DNA of 64,000 nt. It comes from Portunus trituberculatus (taxonomy: Eukaryota; Arthropoda; Malacostraca; Decapoda; Portunidae). Positions 24,426 through 35,871 of this stretch are shown piece by piece (positions within the stretch are counted from its first letter, which is position 1; each line of letters begins with the position of its first letter). The notes under the pieces were generated by a model that was not told the origin of the DNA, did no database searches, and was given only the letters and a program-made list of their open reading frames with translations. The DNA is taken from assembly GCF_017591435.1 (NCBI RefSeq), contig NC_059276.1:7878776-7942775 (forward strand), read 5' to 3'. The position numbers and the translations under genes were made by a program.

Positions 24426-24465
24426 GAGGAGGAGGAGGAGGAAGAGGAGGAAGAGGAGGAAGAAG
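24426..24465. repeat. (GGA)n with AGA variants
   Basis: GGAGGA units with periodic GAAGA. Confidence 0.92.
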
Positions 24466-24518
24466 AAAAAAGAAAGCCTGTCTTTATACAATTTCTCTCC
24501 CTATGATAAGATTAGCCT

Positions 24519-24631
<113 letters not shown>

Positions 24632-24703
24632 CTTGAGGTAGAATGTAAATATTAGACTTCATATTTACCAATTTACTCATGTCAGAATTGCGTTCGATTT
24701 TGT

Positions 24704-24705
<2 letters not shown>

Positions 24706-24791
<86 letters not shown>
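24706..24791. repeat. (CT)n microsatellite
   Basis: Uninterrupted CT dinucleotides. Confidence 0.98.
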
Positions 24792-24794
<3 letters not shown>

Positions 24795-24860
24795 CTCTCT
24801 TTTTACCGTGTCACTTCCTTAGTTCTCCCTACTACTTCCTTTCTCTTCTTTATTACCTTC

Positions 24861-24946
24861 TCTTCCTCTTCTTCTTCTTCCTCCTCTCCTCCTCCTCCTC
24901 CTCCTCCTCCTCCTCCTCCTCCTCCTCCTCCTCTTCCTCCTCCTCT
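24861..24946. repeat. (CTT)n then (CCT)n microsatellite
   Basis: CTT units pass into CCT units. Further CCT-rich patches lie at 25015-25045 and 25125-25255. Confidence 0.95.
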
Positions 24947-25408
24947 ATATAAAGTAACACCGAATAGAGCTTTTCATTACAAAAGGATTACTGTTTTTAA
25001 GCTGTACATATGTCCTCCTCTTCCTCCTCCTCCTCCTCCTCTTCCACTACCGTGCTGTCCACCTCTTTCCACTTTATTTTACCTTCCTAAATCTCTTTCC
25101 TCTCCATTCACCTCCCATCTTCATCTTCTCCTCCTCCTCCTTCTCCTCTTCTTGTTCTTTATCCTCTCCTTGTCCACTTCTCTTAACAATGATGCTACTT
25201 CTATTCACCTCCTCCTTCTCCTCTTCTTCCTCCTCCTTCTTTTCTTCCTCCCCTGGCCCCTTCCTTCCTCTATCCCTTACACCTCCCAAGGGACACACTG
25301 ATACTCCTATTTTTCGCCACTACGTGTCCCTTTATACTCTCTAGGTTCGTGTGTAGCTTTTCCTTCTTTTGAGATAATTGACTAGGAGCACAAGGGAACA
25401 TAAAGAAA

Positions 25409-25623
25409 GACCGCCGTGGTGCAGTGGAACCATGCGTGCTTTGGGGTCCGAGGGGTCTCCAAGCGCACGGGTTCGAATCCTGTCTACGGTCCGAGTGTAG
25501 GTTGAGCTTCCTCACTCCGGGCAAGGGTTTCCAGCAGGTGGGCTTTGAGATAAGAGGTGCCTCGAAAAGTATCCCCTTTAGCCCAGAAATTCTAGTGAAA
25601 AGCCCACATGGTATAAAAAAAAA
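25409..25623 (+). mobile_element. tRNA-derived SINE
   Basis: The Pol III A-box TGGTGCAGTGG (25417-25427) and perfect B-box GGTTCGAATCC (25470-25480) are 42 bp apart. GACCG at 25409 pairs with CGGTC at 25487 as a remnant acceptor stem. ACGGG and CCTGT around the B-box loop form a five-pair T-stem (one G-T). A tRNA-unrelated body of about 120 bp follows, then a short A tail (25615-25623). The body and A tail argue against a functional tRNA gene. I could not find an unambiguous target-site duplication. The frame crossing it on the minus strand (25270-25524) is spurious. Confidence 0.85.
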
Positions 25624-25899
25624 GAGAAGAGCATTAGATTTGTTGGCTCTTGGGAGGTTGAGAAAGAGAGAGTGAGTGAGAGAACGTGAATTAAATGAAG
25701 ATTAAATGAGAAAATAGAAAATGACAAGAAAGTAAATAGAGATAGGTAACAAAAACTGATGAGAAATACTTGATAATGTAGACAAGAAAAGTGAGAAATA
25801 ATATAATGGAAATTAGTAAAAATGGAAAAATATACAAATTGAAAAGAAAAACATGAGATTGTGAAAAATGAGGAAAAATAAAAAGATGTTGAAGAAACG
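25624..25899. other. A-rich non-coding DNA
   Basis: AAAT/GAGAAA-rich sequence, possibly decayed outer units of the minisatellite that follows. Confidence 0.5.
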
Positions 25900-26420
25900 A
25901 AAGCAAAACAAAGGAAAAAGAAAAAAGCAAACTAGAAATTAATGGAAAAATTGGAAAGAAGGGTAAATAAAACACAAACACGAGAAAAACATAAACCAAA
26001 CAACAAAAATAGAAAAACAATGAAAAGTAAAGGAAAAATATTAAAAATGACGAATAAAACAAAAACACGAGAAAAAAACGAAACCTGGCAAAAAAATTAT
26101 AAAAAACTGTGAAAACTAAAGGAAAATATGAAAAAAAATATGAAAACAAAAAAACACCAAAATAAACTGAACTAAGCAACAAAAATAGAAAAAAATAATG
26201 GAAAGTAAGGAAAATATACGATAAAAATTATAAATGAAACAAAAACACGAGAAAAAAACGGAACCAAACAACAAAAACAAAAAAAATAACGGAAAGTAAA
26301 GAAAAATACGAAAAAAAATTGATAAAATAAAAACACCATAAAAACATGAACCAAGAGACAAAAATAGAAAAAAAAATGATGAAAAATACAAATAATAAAT
26401 ACCAAATAGAACCCAAAAAA
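25900..26420. repeat. A-rich minisatellite, ~89-bp period, at least five units
   Basis: AAACACGAGAAAAA / AAACACCATAAAAA anchors lie at 25976, 26063, 26152, 26243 and 26331 (spacing 87-91). Each unit also carries GGAAAGTAAAGGAAAATA and ACCAAACAACAAAAATAG. Confidence 0.88.
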
Positions 26421-26653
26421 TAAAGTTAGGAACAGTGTGAGCGCGTTCCTAACCCCTCCCACCTCAGCGGAACCTTCACCTGCCAACACCACGCTATCTC
26501 CACCTCTGTCTATCACCTCCCTCCTTTACATTCCTAACGGGACACTGCTGACGCCTTCCTTTCCTCCCCTCCTGTCATTTCTTCCCACAGCCTAAATTCC
26601 CTCTCCCCTCTATCTCTCTCTCTTCCTCTCCCACAGGGCTATACGAATCGCAA

Positions 26654-26655
26654 CT

Positions 26656-26716
<61 letters not shown>
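26654..26716. repeat. (CT)n microsatellite with CTCC interruptions at its start
   Basis: CTCCCTCTCC leads into clean CT. Confidence 0.96.
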
Positions 26717-26718
<2 letters not shown>

Positions 26719-26931
26719 GCTTTTCATAAAACCTCGGCTATACAATGGAAGGCAGTTAAAGAAAGCGATAAACAGAGCTGGCCTGGCCCCCTCCCAACAC
26801 ACAAGAAGGAGGAGGAGGAGAAGGAGGAGGAGGAAGAGGAATACAAAGGAATACAAAGGAAAGCCAAACAGCAACAAACCTCTTGGTCCTTTCCAGGCTG
26901 TTTGGTAACTACTTCTAACTGGCTACAGATA

Positions 26932-26978
26932 GGAGGAGGAGGAGGAGGAGGAGGAGGAGGAGGAGGAGGAGGAGGAGG
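26932..26978. repeat. (GGA)n microsatellite
   Basis: About 15 GGA units. A purine-rich flank of about 370 bp follows to 27350. Confidence 0.97.
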
Positions 26979-27364
26979 GATGTATGGAAGGAAAGTAAGA
27001 GTGGAAAGGAAAAATAAATAAAAAGATGAATTATTGGACAAAAAAAGTGAAGATAAGGAAGCAAAAGAAGAGAAGAGGAGAGAAAGAGAAAAATATGACG
27101 ATGATAGACAGGGAGTAACGAAGGAGAGAATAGGAGAGGAGGAGAAGGAAGGAGGAAATACCGGAATAGAGAAGAGTTAATGGATAAAGGAAGGAAGAGT
27201 GAATTGGAGAGATTGATAGCGAGAAGGAATAGAAAAAAAGGAGAATTGAGATAGAGTAGAGGGAGGAAGGCTGTCAGCGGAGAGATGGAGAGAAAAATAG
27301 AGAAATGGAGGGGAAAAAAGGGTAATGGAGAAATAAATACCACATGGGGAAAGGAAAGATGACA

Positions 27365-27365
<1 letters not shown>

Positions 27366-27453
<88 letters not shown>
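27366..27453. repeat. (CT)n microsatellite
   Basis: A CT tract directly after a purine-rich stretch on the same strand. Confidence 0.98.
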
Positions 27454-27456
<3 letters not shown>

Positions 27457-27479
27457 CATCCTAACACAATAAAATATAT

Positions 27480-27710
27480 TTTCACGTATATCCAAGATTT
27501 TTCTGCATTTTATGATATTTCAAACAAATCTAACATAAAAAATATGAACAAAATCTTTAAATATTCCTTAAAACATCAGAAAACTCTAAAAAATCCCTAA
27601 TTACTACAAAACATCCCTAAATACCTTAGAAATCACTACGAAATCCTAGAACACTCAAAAATACCCTAAAAAGCTCCCTAGATACCTAAAAAATATAAAA
27701 ATACGATAGA
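27480..27710. repeat. Degenerate CCCTAAATA-type tandem tract
   Basis: AAACATCCCTAAATAC, AAATACCCTAAAAAG and CTCCCTAGATACC recur at irregular spacing of about 25-40 bp. Confidence 0.6.
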
Positions 27711-28023
27711 AATATTCCTGAGTTCTCCCCGAGCACAACTCGAGCATCGCCTCACCCCGACAGCGATCAGACCGATTTCCCGAGAGACCTGCCAGCTACT
27801 CCCGACCCGCGTCCCGACACATCGCTCTTAATGCTAAATGGAATTGGATTTTAGGGCATCTTGAACGTGACCAGGTGAAGGCTGAGGTGTGGGGGAAGCT
27901 GGAGGGACAGGGAAGGAATGAGAAAGGGAGAGGGAAGGGGTTACAATGGGTAAGAATAGGGGAAAGACATGGAAGAAAAGGGAAAGATGGAAAGGAAAAT
28001 TATGTTATGGAAGTTATTATCAT
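27711..28023. other. Unique DNA, GC-richer at 27720-27840
   Basis: Holds CGAGCACAACTCGAGCATCG and several CCCGAC words. No gene is supported. Confidence 0.4.
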
Positions 28024-28156
<133 letters not shown>

Positions 28157-28199
28157 AGGAAAAGGGAAAGATGGAGAGATTATAGAGTAATTATTATAT

Positions 28200-28202
<3 letters not shown>

Positions 28203-28248
<46 letters not shown>
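28203..28248. repeat. (GA)n microsatellite
   Basis: Uninterrupted GA dinucleotides. Confidence 0.97.
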
Positions 28249-28252
<4 letters not shown>

Positions 28253-28865
28253 TGTCTTATCACCTCAACCTCTCATTCTTATCTCTTAATAACGACGTAA
28301 GAGTGAAATTCTCTCTATCAATATTGCATTCCATTCTATTTCCTCTTTCATCTCTTTTCCTTTTCCTTTATTTATTTACTAACATGTTATTTTTTTCTTC
28401 TTTTGACTCTTGTTCTTCTCAGTCCCTCGCCACAGAATGTCCAAGCGAAGATAAGAAAAAGAAGGAAGAGGAGAGAAAGAGAGAAAGCAAAGTTAGGAGG
28501 GTAATGGGAGGGAAAACTCTGCGGGGGGGAGGGAGGGAAACATGGGAGGGAAAATGGTGGGTGGGAGGGAGGGATGGAGAGAAGGTTTGCACAGTTACAA
28601 CCATAATAAAAATCCCACTTATAACCAACATTATTTCCCCTCGTTTCCCTCCCCTCCCCCCCTTTCTTTCCCCTCGACCCACTTTCCTTTCCCTCTTTCT
28701 CTTTCCTCTCTTTCCCTTTTATCTCCAAATCCTCCATCCTCTTCGCTTTTCCTTCTGTTCCTCTCTCTCACTTTCTCGCTCCGCCTTGCTTCTCTCGGTT
28801 GGGAATGAAGCTGATTCAGGGCGTGGCTGGCAGGATCTGGGCGCTCTGACTCCCTTCCACAGACA
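28249..28865. other. Purine-rich block flanked by pyrimidine-rich blocks, no gene
   Basis: T/C-rich 28260-28435, A/G-rich 28440-28580, then strongly C/T-rich 28630-28790. The frame at 28201-28935 mixes these compositions and shows no domain. Confidence 0.5.
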
Positions 28866-29161
28866 GACGGTAGTAGTGGTGGTGGTGGTGATGGTGGTGG
28901 TCGTATTAGTGGTGATGGTGGTGGTGTTAAAGTAGTAAGGGTAGTAATAGTGGTAATGATGGTGGTGGTGGTGATGGTGGTGCTGGTAGTAGTAGTAGTA
29001 GTAGGAGGAGGAGGAGGAGGAGGAGGAGTAGACATGGTAGTAGTAGCAGTAGTAGTAGCAGTAGAAGTAGTAACAGTAGTAGTATTAGTAGCAGTAAAAG
29101 TATTAGTGGTAGTGGTGGTTTTAGTAATAGTAGTAGTAGTAATAGTAGCAGTAGTATTAAG
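28866..29161. repeat. GGT / AGT / GGA trinucleotide mosaic, ~300 bp
   Basis: GGTGGTGATGGT, AGTAGTAGT, GGAGGAGGA (about 29003-29028) and AGTAGCAGTAGTA units are joined in one purine/T mosaic. Confidence 0.93.
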
Positions 29162-29388
29162 AGCTTTAAACATTCATATAACACAAAACAAACCACTACT
29201 TAACTACAGCGCCTAAACAAATTCTTCTCTTCTCACCAAACCTTCCCCAAAACACTTCTGAGAACACTGGAATAATCCCTGAATCTTGCCCTCGTCAACA
29301 TAAACACGCTCGGAATCCTTAAATCTCTTCTTTTAACCTGAATGTTCCCAAACAGTTACACATGTTCCCAGGAATACTAGGGAATATA
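29162..29388. other. Unique non-coding DNA
   Basis: No repeat or gene is recognised. Confidence 0.4.
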
Positions 29389-29710
29389 TTTAAAGGCAAA
29401 GTCGTGTTCTTATTTACATTATTCTCGATTGTATGTAATTTGTCTATATCTCCAACTTCTACCTCTAATATGTGAGTTTTAGCAAGTTCCATCAATATTT
29501 TTAGTGTTACATGGATTGGACAAGAACGAAAAACGGGTAACAAAAAGTCTTTAAAGGCAAAGTGGCGTTCTTATTTACATTATTCTCAATTGCATGTAGA
29601 CTGTCTATATTTCCAACTTTTGCCTCTAATATGTGTGATTTTTAGCAAGTTTCATTAATATTTTTAGTGTTGCAGAGACTGGACAAGGACGAAAAACAGA
29701 TAAAAAAAAC
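29389..29710. repeat. Tandem duplication, 161-bp unit
   Basis: Both units start TTTAAAGGCAAAGT (29389, 29550) and share GTTCTTATTTACATTATTCT, GCCTCTAATATGTG, AATATTTTTAGTGTT and ACTGGACAAGRACGAAAAAC. Confidence 0.93.
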
Positions 29711-29799
29711 AACTCTTGATAAGTTTCCGTTCCTCAAATGAAAAAAATATTTGATTTACGTATAGTCTTGAAACCCCCACTCTATTACGATTGAATTTG

Positions 29800-30440
29800 T
29801 AGGAGGAAGGAAAAACAAGCAGGTAGAGAGTTCCAGTGTTTACCGTTGGCAGGGATGAAAGAGTAGACACCGCCGAAGTTATCATATCAAGGTGAGAGAT
29901 CTACAAGGATTCTGAATATGTGATGAGAAAAATGCCTTTGAATTATCAAGTGAAAGGGATGAAAGAGCAAAGATAGCATTGGAGTTATATTAAAGATGTT
30001 TTCAGGGTTTTGCTAACAGCTCAACAAATATTCGTACATTTAGTGAGAAAAATACTCATAAGTTTGACAGTAAAAGGGCTGAGAGAGTGAAGATATAATT
30101 TGACCCTTCAATACTGGTATGCATTTTTACCTTCAATATTAGATGCGATTAGACGATTTTATTTACATTAGAAAGGGTCTATGTAGGTCAGAAGGTCAAT
30201 GGCCAAAGTCTTCACTATTTATTCCTCCAAAAAAGTTTCTGAAGCTGTATAAAATCACCAAATAGTATGCAGAATAAGTAAGTAAACATGTCCTGGTAGT
30301 GAAGGGTTGTACTATGAGTATTTCTGTGATTTTAGTAACAGTATAACAAGTATCATAAAAAGTTCATAAAAAAGCATGCTAGTTTACCATTGAAAGGGAG
30401 GAGAGAGTGAATGTACCTCTGGCTTTCATGATAATTTCCC
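29800..30440. repeat. Minisatellite, ~104-120-bp period, four units, interrupted by a MITE
   Basis: AAAGGGATGAAAGAG-type anchors lie at about 29851, 29955, 30075 and 30395. The spacings are 104, 120 and 320; the last is one period plus the length of the MITE at 30101-30308. Units share AGTTTRCCATTGAAAGGG and a GATTTTAGTAACAG/GTTTTGCTAACAG segment. Confidence 0.8.
30101..30308 (+). mobile_element. TTAA-MITE (family 1), nested in minisatellite
   Basis: The left end TTGACCCTTCAATACTGG (30100 on) and right end GGTAGTGAAGGGTT are decayed versions of the family ends. The interior holds ATGCATTTTTACC, AAAGGGTCTATGTAGGTCAG, CAATGGCCAAAGTCTTCACT and AAATCACCAAATAGTATGCA. Confidence 0.83.
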
Positions 30441-30840
30441 AGGAATATTAAATAGTCAATAAAAATACCAATGAGAACCAGATTAATCATTTCAGCGGCT
30501 TTTCAAAATACTCCTGATGAGATGAACGTTTAGGAATATGAGTCGTAATGTCAATATCGGAATTTCGCTTTTTTTTTTTTCTCTCTCTTTCGCAAACGAT
30601 CACGTGGCGCGAGTGTGCTGGCTGGCGTCACGGGGCCTCGTCAATACACCCCAACTACTTCAATTAATATCAATCGTTAAGGGTTCACAAGTCAGCCGGG
30701 CGAGGTGCAATACTCTACGTAGTTGGAAAGCTTGTCGATAAGGGACGGATCACGCATTATATTAGCACGCTGTCACCTGCACACGACGGGACAGCGCTGG
30801 TATGTCTAATTATACGCTTAGTTTTTTGGGGTTGTAGGAA
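30441..30840. other. Repeat-poor stretch, GC/CpG-richer at 30600-30800
   Basis: Contains CACGTGGCGCGAG and several CG dinucleotides. The frame at 30538-30741 has no recognisable domain. It may be conserved non-coding DNA, but the sequence alone does not show it. Confidence 0.35.
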
Positions 30841-31441
30841 GAATGGAGCAGTGGAACGTAGTGTTAGGCAATGAGGGTGGATTATACGTCAGGTGGAACA
30901 ATGAGAAAAGGCTGGAGATTGAGGTAAAGTGAATGTGGAACAGGATGAAGATGGAAAAGACTAATGGTGGAACAGTAAAACCAAAATAAGTTAGTCATAA
31001 GAGTAATAACAGTGGAATAGAGTGGAACAAAAGGAAGGTGGAACGTGGAACAGAGGCAGGGAGTAACAGTGAATTATAGAACAGTGGTGGCGAAGCAATG
31101 AAGGATAAACAGGTGGAACAAAAGGAGAATTAAACTTTGAAGTGAAAAAGTGAAGATAAAGCAAAAGAACAGAAGAAAAGGAAAATAAAGGAATGGAATA
31201 CTGAAGGAAAATCAGAAGAAAAGAGTTAAACAGAAAATGGTAAAGAAAAAATAGTGAAAAAGTAAAATACATGAAAAGCAAGGGAGAAAAAAGTAGAAAA
31301 AGGGTGATGTGATGAAATAAGAAGGGTGAAAAATAGGGAGGCAGAACAGTGTGAGTGGAACACAGTATTTCTGGGTGACGTCAGATGATAAATGACTCAC
31401 TTCTCTCCATGACAGACGGAATTCACGACCACCTCCCCCTT

Positions 31442-31449
<8 letters not shown>
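30841..31449. other. Decayed GTGGAACA-rich, purine-biased DNA
   Basis: GTGGAACA/GTGGAATA words recur irregularly from 30850 to 31365, suggesting an ancient short tandem repeat. No gene is seen. Confidence 0.5.

Positions 31450-31487
<38 letters not shown>
31450..31487. repeat. (CT)n microsatellite, arm of a CT/GA inverted pair
   Basis: Reverse complement of the GA tract that starts 64 bp downstream. Confidence 0.96.
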
Positions 31488-31490
<3 letters not shown>

Positions 31491-31545
31491 CGTCATTATC
31501 TTATGTATGGAAATATTCATCAAATTCCATTTCTATATATGTGAA

Positions 31546-31652
<107 letters not shown>

Positions 31653-31768
31653 ACAAGGCAACATCTCAAAATATAAGCAAAAAATTTGACACACACACAA
31701 AATACAATCATTATTCACCTTCTCCGCACCTGATTTACCACAAGTCATTAAGGAAGACAGGTGAGACA

Positions 31769-31804
31769 GGAGGAGGAGGAGGAGGAGGAGGAGGAGGAGG
31801 AGGA
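31769..31804. repeat. (GGA)n microsatellite
   Basis: About twelve GGA units. Confidence 0.96.
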
Positions 31805-32885
31805 AAGAAGGCAGCAGGAGGGACAGGCTAAGGCTTAAAGGATGGAGAGAAAAAACGGGAGGGAATTTTGGAGTGAAAAGGCATTTAGGGAGGAAAAGAA
31901 AGAGGGATGGAACGAGTAATGTAAGAATGGAAGGGAGGATGAAGGGAAGGATGGAAGGAAGGATGGAGGGAAGGAGTCAAAACCAAGGGAAGCATCTCAG
32001 TGAAGGAGGCTATGAAGGATTAAAGCGTGGGAGGAAAGGAAGATAAAAGATACTTGTGGAAAAAATGAAAAAAAAAAAATTGTGGGGAAAGGTTTTTTAA
32101 AGTTTACTGTCGAAATGTGGAAAGATGAAAAAGAAAACGGGAGAATGAAAAGAAAATGAGGAAGGAAAATTTTAAGATGGTGAAAGAAGAGGAAATAGGG
32201 AACAGAAGAGGAGTAAAGTTTTTAGGAAGGAAAATGAAGACGAGAAGAGAGACGAGAAGAAAGAAAAATAGAAAAATGAGAGAATTAAGTTTCAAGAAAG
32301 AAGAAAAGAGAATGGCTTGAAGGAAAGAGAAGGATAATAGAAAATAATGAAGTTTAAAAAGAAAAATAGGGAGCGAGGAGTCAGAAGATGAAAGTAAGAA
32401 GGAGAGAACAAGTGAAGGGAAATGAAGATAGGAATAGAAAAAAGAAAAAAGAGGAACACATGATATAATAATAAAGAGAAAGGAAAAAGAAATGAGAAAA
32501 CGAGAGAAAGAGAAGACAGAGAAGACAAGTGAAGAGAAATGAAGGTAAGAATACGAAAAAGAAAGAATAAAGAGAGAGAGAAAATGAGAATGGAAGAATA
32601 AGAATAGGGATGATGAGAAATGAGGAAGAAAATGAATGAGTACAGAGATAAAGAAAATAAAATGCTATGAAAAAAGAGAAAACGAAAGAAAGAAAAGGAA
32701 GTTTAAAGAGAACAGATGAATAGGAAAAAAATAAAGAAGAAAGAGAGGAGAGGTGAAGAGAAGAGAGAGAAAGAAATTAAATGGAAGAACAAGAAGAAGG
32801 ATTATGAAAATGAGAAAGAGGAATTATGAAATAGAGAAATATGAGAAAGAAGAGAGAGAGAGAGAGGGGGGGGGTGGAGAAAGGG
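31805..32885. other. Purine-rich tract, ~1.1 kb
   Basis: A/G-biased throughout (GGAAGGATGGAAGG, GAAAAATAG, GAAGAGAAG words), with an (A)n at about 32070 and a G8 run at about 32866. No gene is seen. Confidence 0.75.
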
Positions 32886-33229
32886 AATGTGAGGGGAGGT
32901 AAAGGAGACCAGGTGAGGGGAAGGAATAGGTGTAGCTCATTAGGCCAATCGCAGGTGTGTTCAGGTGTGTGGGAAAAAGGTAAGGTTACTTCTGACTTCC
33001 TTTCTTGCCCAGGTGGAGATTTGCATAAAGGTGCGAGGCTGAGATTCCTTATTAAAGTTCTTCTCTTTGTGTGTTTGTGTATCAAGAGCTGCGTGGACTT
33101 CACTGTGCACTTGAATTTTCTTCCTTTATTCCTTCCTTCATTATTTTCTTTATTCAACCATTCGTCTTTTTTTCGTTAAGTAAAGTTGTTTGGTTTGGTT
33201 AGTGAATTCTGGTTTTTTTTTTACATTGA
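32886..33229. other. Unique non-coding DNA
   Basis: Mixed sequence with CAGGTGTG words at about 32952-32971. No gene is seen. Confidence 0.4.
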
Positions 33230-33300
33230 CAGTATTAGTAGTAGTAGCAGCAGTAGTAGCAGTAGCAGTAGTAGTAGTAATATCAGTAGCAGTAATAGGT
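33230..33300. repeat. (AGT)n with AGC variants
   Basis: AGTAGTAGC and AGCAGTAGT units. They are translated as polyserine in the frame from 33186 to 33809, which I do not accept as a gene. Confidence 0.93.
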
Positions 33301-33574
33301 GTTGTTGTAGCAGTAGCAACAATAGAACCACAGAATCCCTATCACAAAAAGCTACAAAGACAAGCAAGCCACACTCTCCCACCACGTTTCCCTGCAGTCA
33401 GAGTTTAACGAAAGACGAATCGACCCCAAAAGAACTGATCCCAGACAGATGGTATTCCCTGAGCAGGAAGTTCCACCGACACGCCCTGATCACCTTGAAT
33501 ACAATTTCCAGTAATGATTCCAGTTATGAAAATCTAGAAGGGTTTCCTAATTGGGTCTCCGTCGCGATAAGGGC

Positions 33575-34440
33575 AGAAGACAAGGAGGAGGAGAAGGAGG
33601 AAGAAGAGAAAGAGGAGACAGAGAAAAAGAAAATGAAGGAAAGTCAAATGAAAAACGCGAGAAAGAAAAAAATAGACAAACAAGCAAGAGAAAGTAACAA
33701 AGATGGAAGAGAAGAAGACAAGAATAAAAATAGAGATAGAAAGGAGGAGAGAAAAGGAAAGGAGCAGCGAAGAGGGAAGAGACAGACAGAGAAACAAGAT
33801 AAAGTGTAAGAAATATGTGAGACAAGAAAGAAGACAAGAAAGAGCATTGAGATTGAAGGAAACAAGAGAAAACGGAAAAGAAATAGACAAAGAGAAGGAA
33901 GAGACGAATGAGAATAAGGAAGCAAGGAGGAAAGAAGAGAAACTAAAGCACAGGAGACGAGAAGATGAAGAGAGAAAGGAAGAAGAAAGGAAGGAGAAAA
34001 AATAAGAGAGATAGACAAGGAAAATGTGACAAGAATGTGAATAAAGAAGAGTGGAAAGAGAAGGAAGCAAAAAAAAAATAAAGAAGGAGGAAAAATGAAA
34101 AGGATGAAGGAAAAGAAGCAGGAAATGATAGAATAAGGTTAAAAAATATCACAAGAATAGAATAAAGAAAGGTGAAGGAGTAGAATGCAAAAAATAAAGA
34201 AAGAAGAAGGAAAATGAAAAGGATAAAGGAAAAGAAGCAAGAAACGATAGAATTAGGTGAAAAATGAGAAAAAGAAGATTGAAACATTAGATTAACGAAA
34301 GAGGCGAAGGAAGGAAGGAGAGAGAGAGAGAAGTAAGGTGAGAGAGTGAGAAAAAGAGAGAGAAAGAGAGGGAGGAAGGAGGAGAGTATAATGAGAGGGA
34401 AAGAGAATGGTATCAAAGAAGAGTGTTGTGATAACCAAAT
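33575..34440. other. Purine-rich tract, ~0.85 kb
   Basis: A/G-biased with GAAGAAAG/GAGAAAG words. Two approximate copies of AAAATGAAAAGGATRAAGGAAA lie near 34091 and 34210 (about 119 bp apart). Confidence 0.75.
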
Positions 34441-34586
34441 CTGTGTTGCTAATGGCGATGGGGTAAGATTGGAGATGTGAAAGTTGGTTCCGTCTCTCTG
34501 TATCCTTTACTTCTTCTTTTTCTGCTTCTGCTTCTTTTTTTTTTCTTCTTCCAACTCTTCTTTCTTCTCTTCCTCCTCCACCACTT

Positions 34587-34651
34587 TCTTCTTCTTCTTC
34601 TTCTTCTTCTTCTTCTTCTTCTTCTTCTTCTTCTTCTTCTTCTTCTTCTTC
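34587..34651. repeat. (TTC)n microsatellite
   Basis: About 21 TTC units. Confidence 0.97.
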
Positions 34652-34716
34652 TACTTCATCTTATTCTTATTCTTCTTCTTCCAAATTCTCCTCTTCCTCC
34701 TCCTCCTTTTCCTTTT

Positions 34717-34925
34717 TCTTCTTCTTCTTCTTCTTCTTCTTCTTCTTCTTCTTCTTCTTCTTCTTCTTCTTCTTCTTCTTCTTCTTCTTCTTCTTCTTCT
34801 TCTTCTTCTTCTTCTTCTTCTTCTTCTTCTTCTTCTTCTTCTTCTTCTTCTTCTTCTTCTTCCTCCTCCTCCTCCTCCTCCTCCTCCTCCTCCTCCTCCT
34901 CCTCCTCCTCCTCCTCCTCCTCCTC
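34717..34925. repeat. (TTC)n switching to (TCC)n, ~209 bp
   Basis: About 48 TTC units change at 34862 to about 21 TCC units, in phase. The long open frames here are poly-S, poly-L, poly-F and poly-E shadows. Confidence 0.98.
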
Positions 34926-35035
34926 TGTCAAAACAAGGAGGGTTACTCTTTCTTGACAAACAAACAAACCCAATTTTACTAAAACAACTCATAATTAATT
35001 CGAGAGAAGATTATGTTATGAGACTAACCACCTCT

Positions 35036-35170
35036 CCTCCTCCTCCTCCTCCTTTTCCTCCTCCTCTCCTCTTCCTCCTCCTTTTACATATGCTTTCTCT
35101 TGTTTTGGTACATCCTTCACACTTTCCTTCTTCCTCTCCTCCTCCTCCTCCTCCTCCTCCTCCTCCTCCC
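35036..35170. repeat. Interrupted (CCT)n tract
   Basis: CCT arrays at 35036-35083 and 35135-35170 with TTT and CTT breaks. Confidence 0.9.
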
Positions 35171-35200
35171 CTTCTTCCATCTTATTTTGTCATTTTGTCT

Positions 35201-35345
<145 letters not shown>

Positions 35346-35480
35346 CATTCAACAAATATTTTCCTTTCCTCATTCCTTCACAGTTTCCTTCTCTCCTTCG
35401 TTCCTTCCCTCCTTTCCTCCTTCTCTCTTTTCCTCCTGAACAGACTTCTTACCTAAGCAACCGCACTCATCCTTCCTCAA

Positions 35481-35482
<2 letters not shown>

Positions 35483-35544
<62 letters not shown>
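35483..35544. repeat. (CT)n microsatellite
   Basis: Uninterrupted CT dinucleotides. Confidence 0.98.
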
Positions 35545-35546
<2 letters not shown>

Positions 35547-35696
35547 GGCCCCGACACTTTCACTCTTCCCTAACACTCTGATAAGATTAAGTGTGTCTCT
35601 TCATCCTGCTCTTCTTCTCCTTTTCTCTCTCTCTAATCAATAACCAACGCCATCTATTGAAGAAAATTAGATCTAGTTTGTGGTAAAAAATAAGTT

Positions 35697-35811
35697 GATT
35701 AGTTTTAGCGAGGAAAAGTAAATAAATGTGAGATATGTGTGTTTTTCCTGGTTTTCATGTTTTTTTTCTTTATTTTCTATGGTTATTAGTTGTTTTGTTG
35801 GTTATTTTTAG

Positions 35812-35871
<60 letters not shown>

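Noticed and set aside
25405..25495. A functional tRNA gene
   Set aside because: A and B boxes and some stems are present, but the anticodon arm does not fold cleanly, there is no T-run terminator, and a SINE body with A tail follows.
33186..33809. A 207-residue plus-strand frame with a serine run and a K/E-rich tail
   Set aside because: The serine run is the AGT array and the tail is the purine-rich tract. The central ~60 codons are of ordinary composition but match no domain I know and have no splice or start support.
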